Positions 6,599-7,973 of a DNA stretch of 7,973 bases are shown piece after piece. A program made the translations under genes and the position numbers. Source of the DNA: an uncultured bacterium. Its GTDB lineage: Bacteria > Bacillota > Clostridia > Lachnospirales > Lachnospiraceae. The notes below the pieces were generated by a model. It searched no databases. It was not told the DNA's origin and worked only from the letters and a program-made list of their open reading frames with translations. The stretch spans positions 1 through 7,973 of the forward strand of contig CAMTFT010000059.1 in NCBI GenBank assembly GCA_947071365.1. The letters run 5' to 3'. Numbering within the stretch: the stretch's first letter is position 1; each line of letters starts with the position of its first letter.

Positions 6599-7519
6599 AT
6601 GTGGAGCGCAGTTTTATCTCCTGATTTTTTCAGTACGATGCTCAGAGCGGCGACGCCGATTCTGTTTGCCACTCTGGGAGCTTCCATTGCGGCGAAGGCC
6701 GGCATCACAAATATGGCTCTTGAGGGCATGATGCTTTTTTCTGCGCTGTTCGGCGTTATCTTTTCATCGCTGACCCAGAGTGCATGGCTGGGGCTGCTGA
6801 TTACCGTCATCCTCGGCGGTATCATGGGACTGATCCTTGCCTTTTTTGTGCTGAACCTGAAAACGGATGAGATCCTTGCGGCAGTTGCCTTCAATCTGGT
6901 GGCTACGGGAGGTACGGTTCTGATCATGGTGGCATTTTCCGGCGACCGCGGTGTGTCCTCGTCGATTCGAAGCGTGGCCGCGCCGACGGTGGTGATTCCG
7001 CTGGTTAGCCAGATCCCGTTCATCGGGAAAATACTGTCCGGACAGAACGTGCTCACCTGGTTTGCGCTGATCTCGGTGGCCGTACTGCATCTGTTTCTGT
7101 ACAAAACGCCTCTGGGACTGTCGATCCGCTCTGTGGGCGAGAATAAAAACGCGGCGGAGTCTGTCGGCATCAATTCCCGGAAGATCCAGTATATTGCTCT
7201 GATTATCAGCGGCGCACTGGCAGCGGCCGGAGGCTTTTACCTGTCAGGCGGATATATGAATATGTTTACAAAGGACATGTCCAGCGGCCGTGGTTTCATT
7301 GCCCTGGCGGCTTCCAGCATGGGAGGAAATACACCGATAGGAGGGTTCCTCGTATCACTGCTGTTCGGTATTGCCCAGGCGTTTGCGAATATTATGCAGC
7401 TCATGGCTATTATGCCGTACGAAATCGTCCTGATGGTTCCGTATCTGGCTACTTTGATCGGACTTGGTGTATACTATTATGCACAGAAGAAGAGAAAGGA
7501 GCGATTAAGTGGCAAATAG
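6599..7519 (+). CDS. Nucleoside ABC permease 2 (YufQ type)
   Basis: This is the second membrane subunit of the nucleoside importer, pairing with permease 1. It is 306 aa, a normal length for the shorter partner in these systems, with about eight hydrophobic helices (for example, roughly 62-85, 92-113, 195-215 and 276-295). Residues 34-45, AGITNMALEGMM, form the family's conserved early loop. The cytoplasmic coupling loop TPLGLSIRSVGENKNAAESVGI lies in mid-protein and corresponds to the loop where permease 1 is frameshifted. The ATG at 6599 follows the previous stop by 1 nt, with AGGAGGT at 6584..6590. The C-terminus is basic (KKRKERLSGK). The last 11 nt overlap the nucleoside hydrolase gene. 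The gene looks intact. Confidence 0.94.
   Translation: MWSAVLSPDFFSTMLRAATPILFATLGASIAAKAGITNMALEGMMLFSALFGVIFSSLTQSAWLGLLITVILGGIMGLILAFFVLNLKTDEILAAVAFNLVATGGTVLIMVAFSGDRGVSSSIRSVAAPTVVIPLVSQIPFIGKILSGQNVLTWFALISVAVLHLFLYKTPLGLSIRSVGENKNAAESVGINSRKIQYIALIISGALAAAGGFYLSGGYMNMFTKDMSSGRGFIALAASSMGGNTPIGGFLVSLLFGIAQAFANIMQLMAIMPYEIVLMVPYLATLIGLGVYYYAQKKRKERLSGK
7495..7501 (+). promoter_or_regulatory. Ribosome binding site supporting the GTG start of the hydrolase
   Basis: AAAGGAG lies inside the end of the permease gene, 7 nt before GTG at 7509. The next in-frame ATG encodes Met8, immediately before the catalytic DCDPG motif, which would leave too little of the first beta strand. Confidence 0.8.
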
Positions 7520-7929
7520 AAAAATTATTATGGATTGTGATCCGGGCATCGATGACGCGGTGGCAATGTGCCTGGCGGCAGCGCACCCGGAAGAATTTGA
7601 ATTTCTTGGAATCACAACGGTGGCAGGAAACCAGACGATCGGGAAGGTGACAGAAAATGCGCTGCGCCTTAGCAGCTTCTGGAAGATCAACGCGCCGGTG
7701 GCAAGGGGATCTGCCGTGCCGATAGTACGGCAGCCGCTTACGGCATCAGATATTCATGGAGGCAACGGTCTGGGCGGGGTAGAGCTTCCGTCTTCTGAGG
7801 ATAAGATCGTTCCGGAAAATGCAGTGCTTTTTATGAAGAAGCTGATAGATGAGCTGCCGCAGGGAGAAAAGGTGACGCTGGTTCCCACGGGGCCGCTGAC
7901 GAACATTGCCCTTTTGCTCCGGGTATTTC
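7509..7929 (+). CDS. Inosine/uridine-preferring nucleoside hydrolase, C-terminus missing
   Basis: Enzymes of this family cleave the N-glycosidic bond of nucleosides to free base and ribose, using a Ca2+ ion held by aspartates. The 140 native residues begin with DCDPGIDDA (residues 9-17), whose Asp11, Asp15 and Asp16 correspond to the conserved Ca2+/catalytic aspartates. TTVAGNQT (36-43), DIHGGNGLGG (81-90) and VPTGPLTNIAL (125-135, with Thr127 matching the conserved Ca2+-ligand Thr) follow. Family proteins are about 310-320 aa, so more than half, including the last metal Asp and the active-site His region, lies beyond the insert. Everything after Phe140 ([12 protein letters not shown]) is adapter translation. 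The 11-nt overlap with the permease gene implies that it belongs to the same operon and acts on the imported nucleoside. Base specificity cannot be told from the N-terminal half. Confidence 0.93.
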
Positions 7930-7973
7930 CTGTCTCTTATACACATCTGACGCTGCCGACGACTTAATAGGTG
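7930..7973 (-). other. Synthetic Nextera Tn5 adapter with i5 index, inverted copy (not genomic)
   Basis: This stretch is the exact reverse complement of positions 2..45: the mosaic end CTGTCTCTTATACACATCT, the rest of the read-1 adapter (to 7962), then the index CTTAATAG and GTG. It adds the false C-terminal peptide [10 protein letters not shown] to the hydrolase and, on the other strand, the false N-terminus MCIRDR. Having the same adapter and index on both ends fits a tagmented long PCR molecule. Confidence 0.98.

Noticed and set aside
1..7973. Terminal inverted repeats suggesting a composite transposon or insertion sequence
   Set aside because: The repeats are exactly the Nextera adapter with an index. 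There is no transposase gene and no target duplication, and the genes are ordinary metabolic and transport genes cut by the ends.

Overview
The window is a 7,884-bp insert of bacterial DNA (46..7929) bounded on both sides by the same synthetic Illumina/Nextera Tn5 adapter with its index. The 44-bp terminal inverted repeat is therefore a library artefact, not a mobile element, and the first and last genes are cut by the cloning or tagmentation ends. Moderate GC, strong AGGAGG-type ribosome binding sites, GTG/TTG starts, a Firmicutes-style lipoprotein with a Glu/Thr/Ala spacer, and a Bmp/Yuf-type nucleoside ABC operon point to a gut Clostridia member, probably Lachnospiraceae. The taxon is inferred from style and not proven.

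Layout, all on the + strand: (1) 46..1176, leuC lacking its N-terminus, followed by leuD at 1190..1675. Together they form isopropylmalate isomerase of leucine synthesis, and the unit closes with a rho-independent terminator at 1694..1735. (2) A promoter with an extended -10 box (1746..1774) and a leader of about 90 nt precede a 669-aa Bmp-family substrate-binding lipoprotein (1872..3881). About 300 residues of this protein are a repetitive, extremely acidic Glu/Thr/Ala spacer between the lipid anchor and the binding domain. (3) A second hairpin terminator (3916..3955) separates the binding protein from the ATPase gene (3988..5541), two permease genes (5534..6597 and 6599..7519) and an inosine/uridine-type nucleoside hydrolase (from 7509, truncated by the adapter). 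Overlaps and 1-nt gaps show translational coupling.

The second block reads as a nucleoside salvage operon. The lipoprotein captures a nucleoside outside the cell, the two-domain ATPase drives two different permeases, and the hydrolase splits the imported nucleoside into base and ribose. The first permease is interrupted by an apparent 1-nt deletion near 6160..6163. The two halves join perfectly in the other frame, so this is either a sequencing/PCR error or a very recent mutation.

No wholly new system is visible. The points most worth a second look are the giant repetitive acidic spacer in the binding protein, a substitution in its nucleoside-contact motif, the permease frameshift, and the adapter-derived peptides that would corrupt database proteins taken from this contig.
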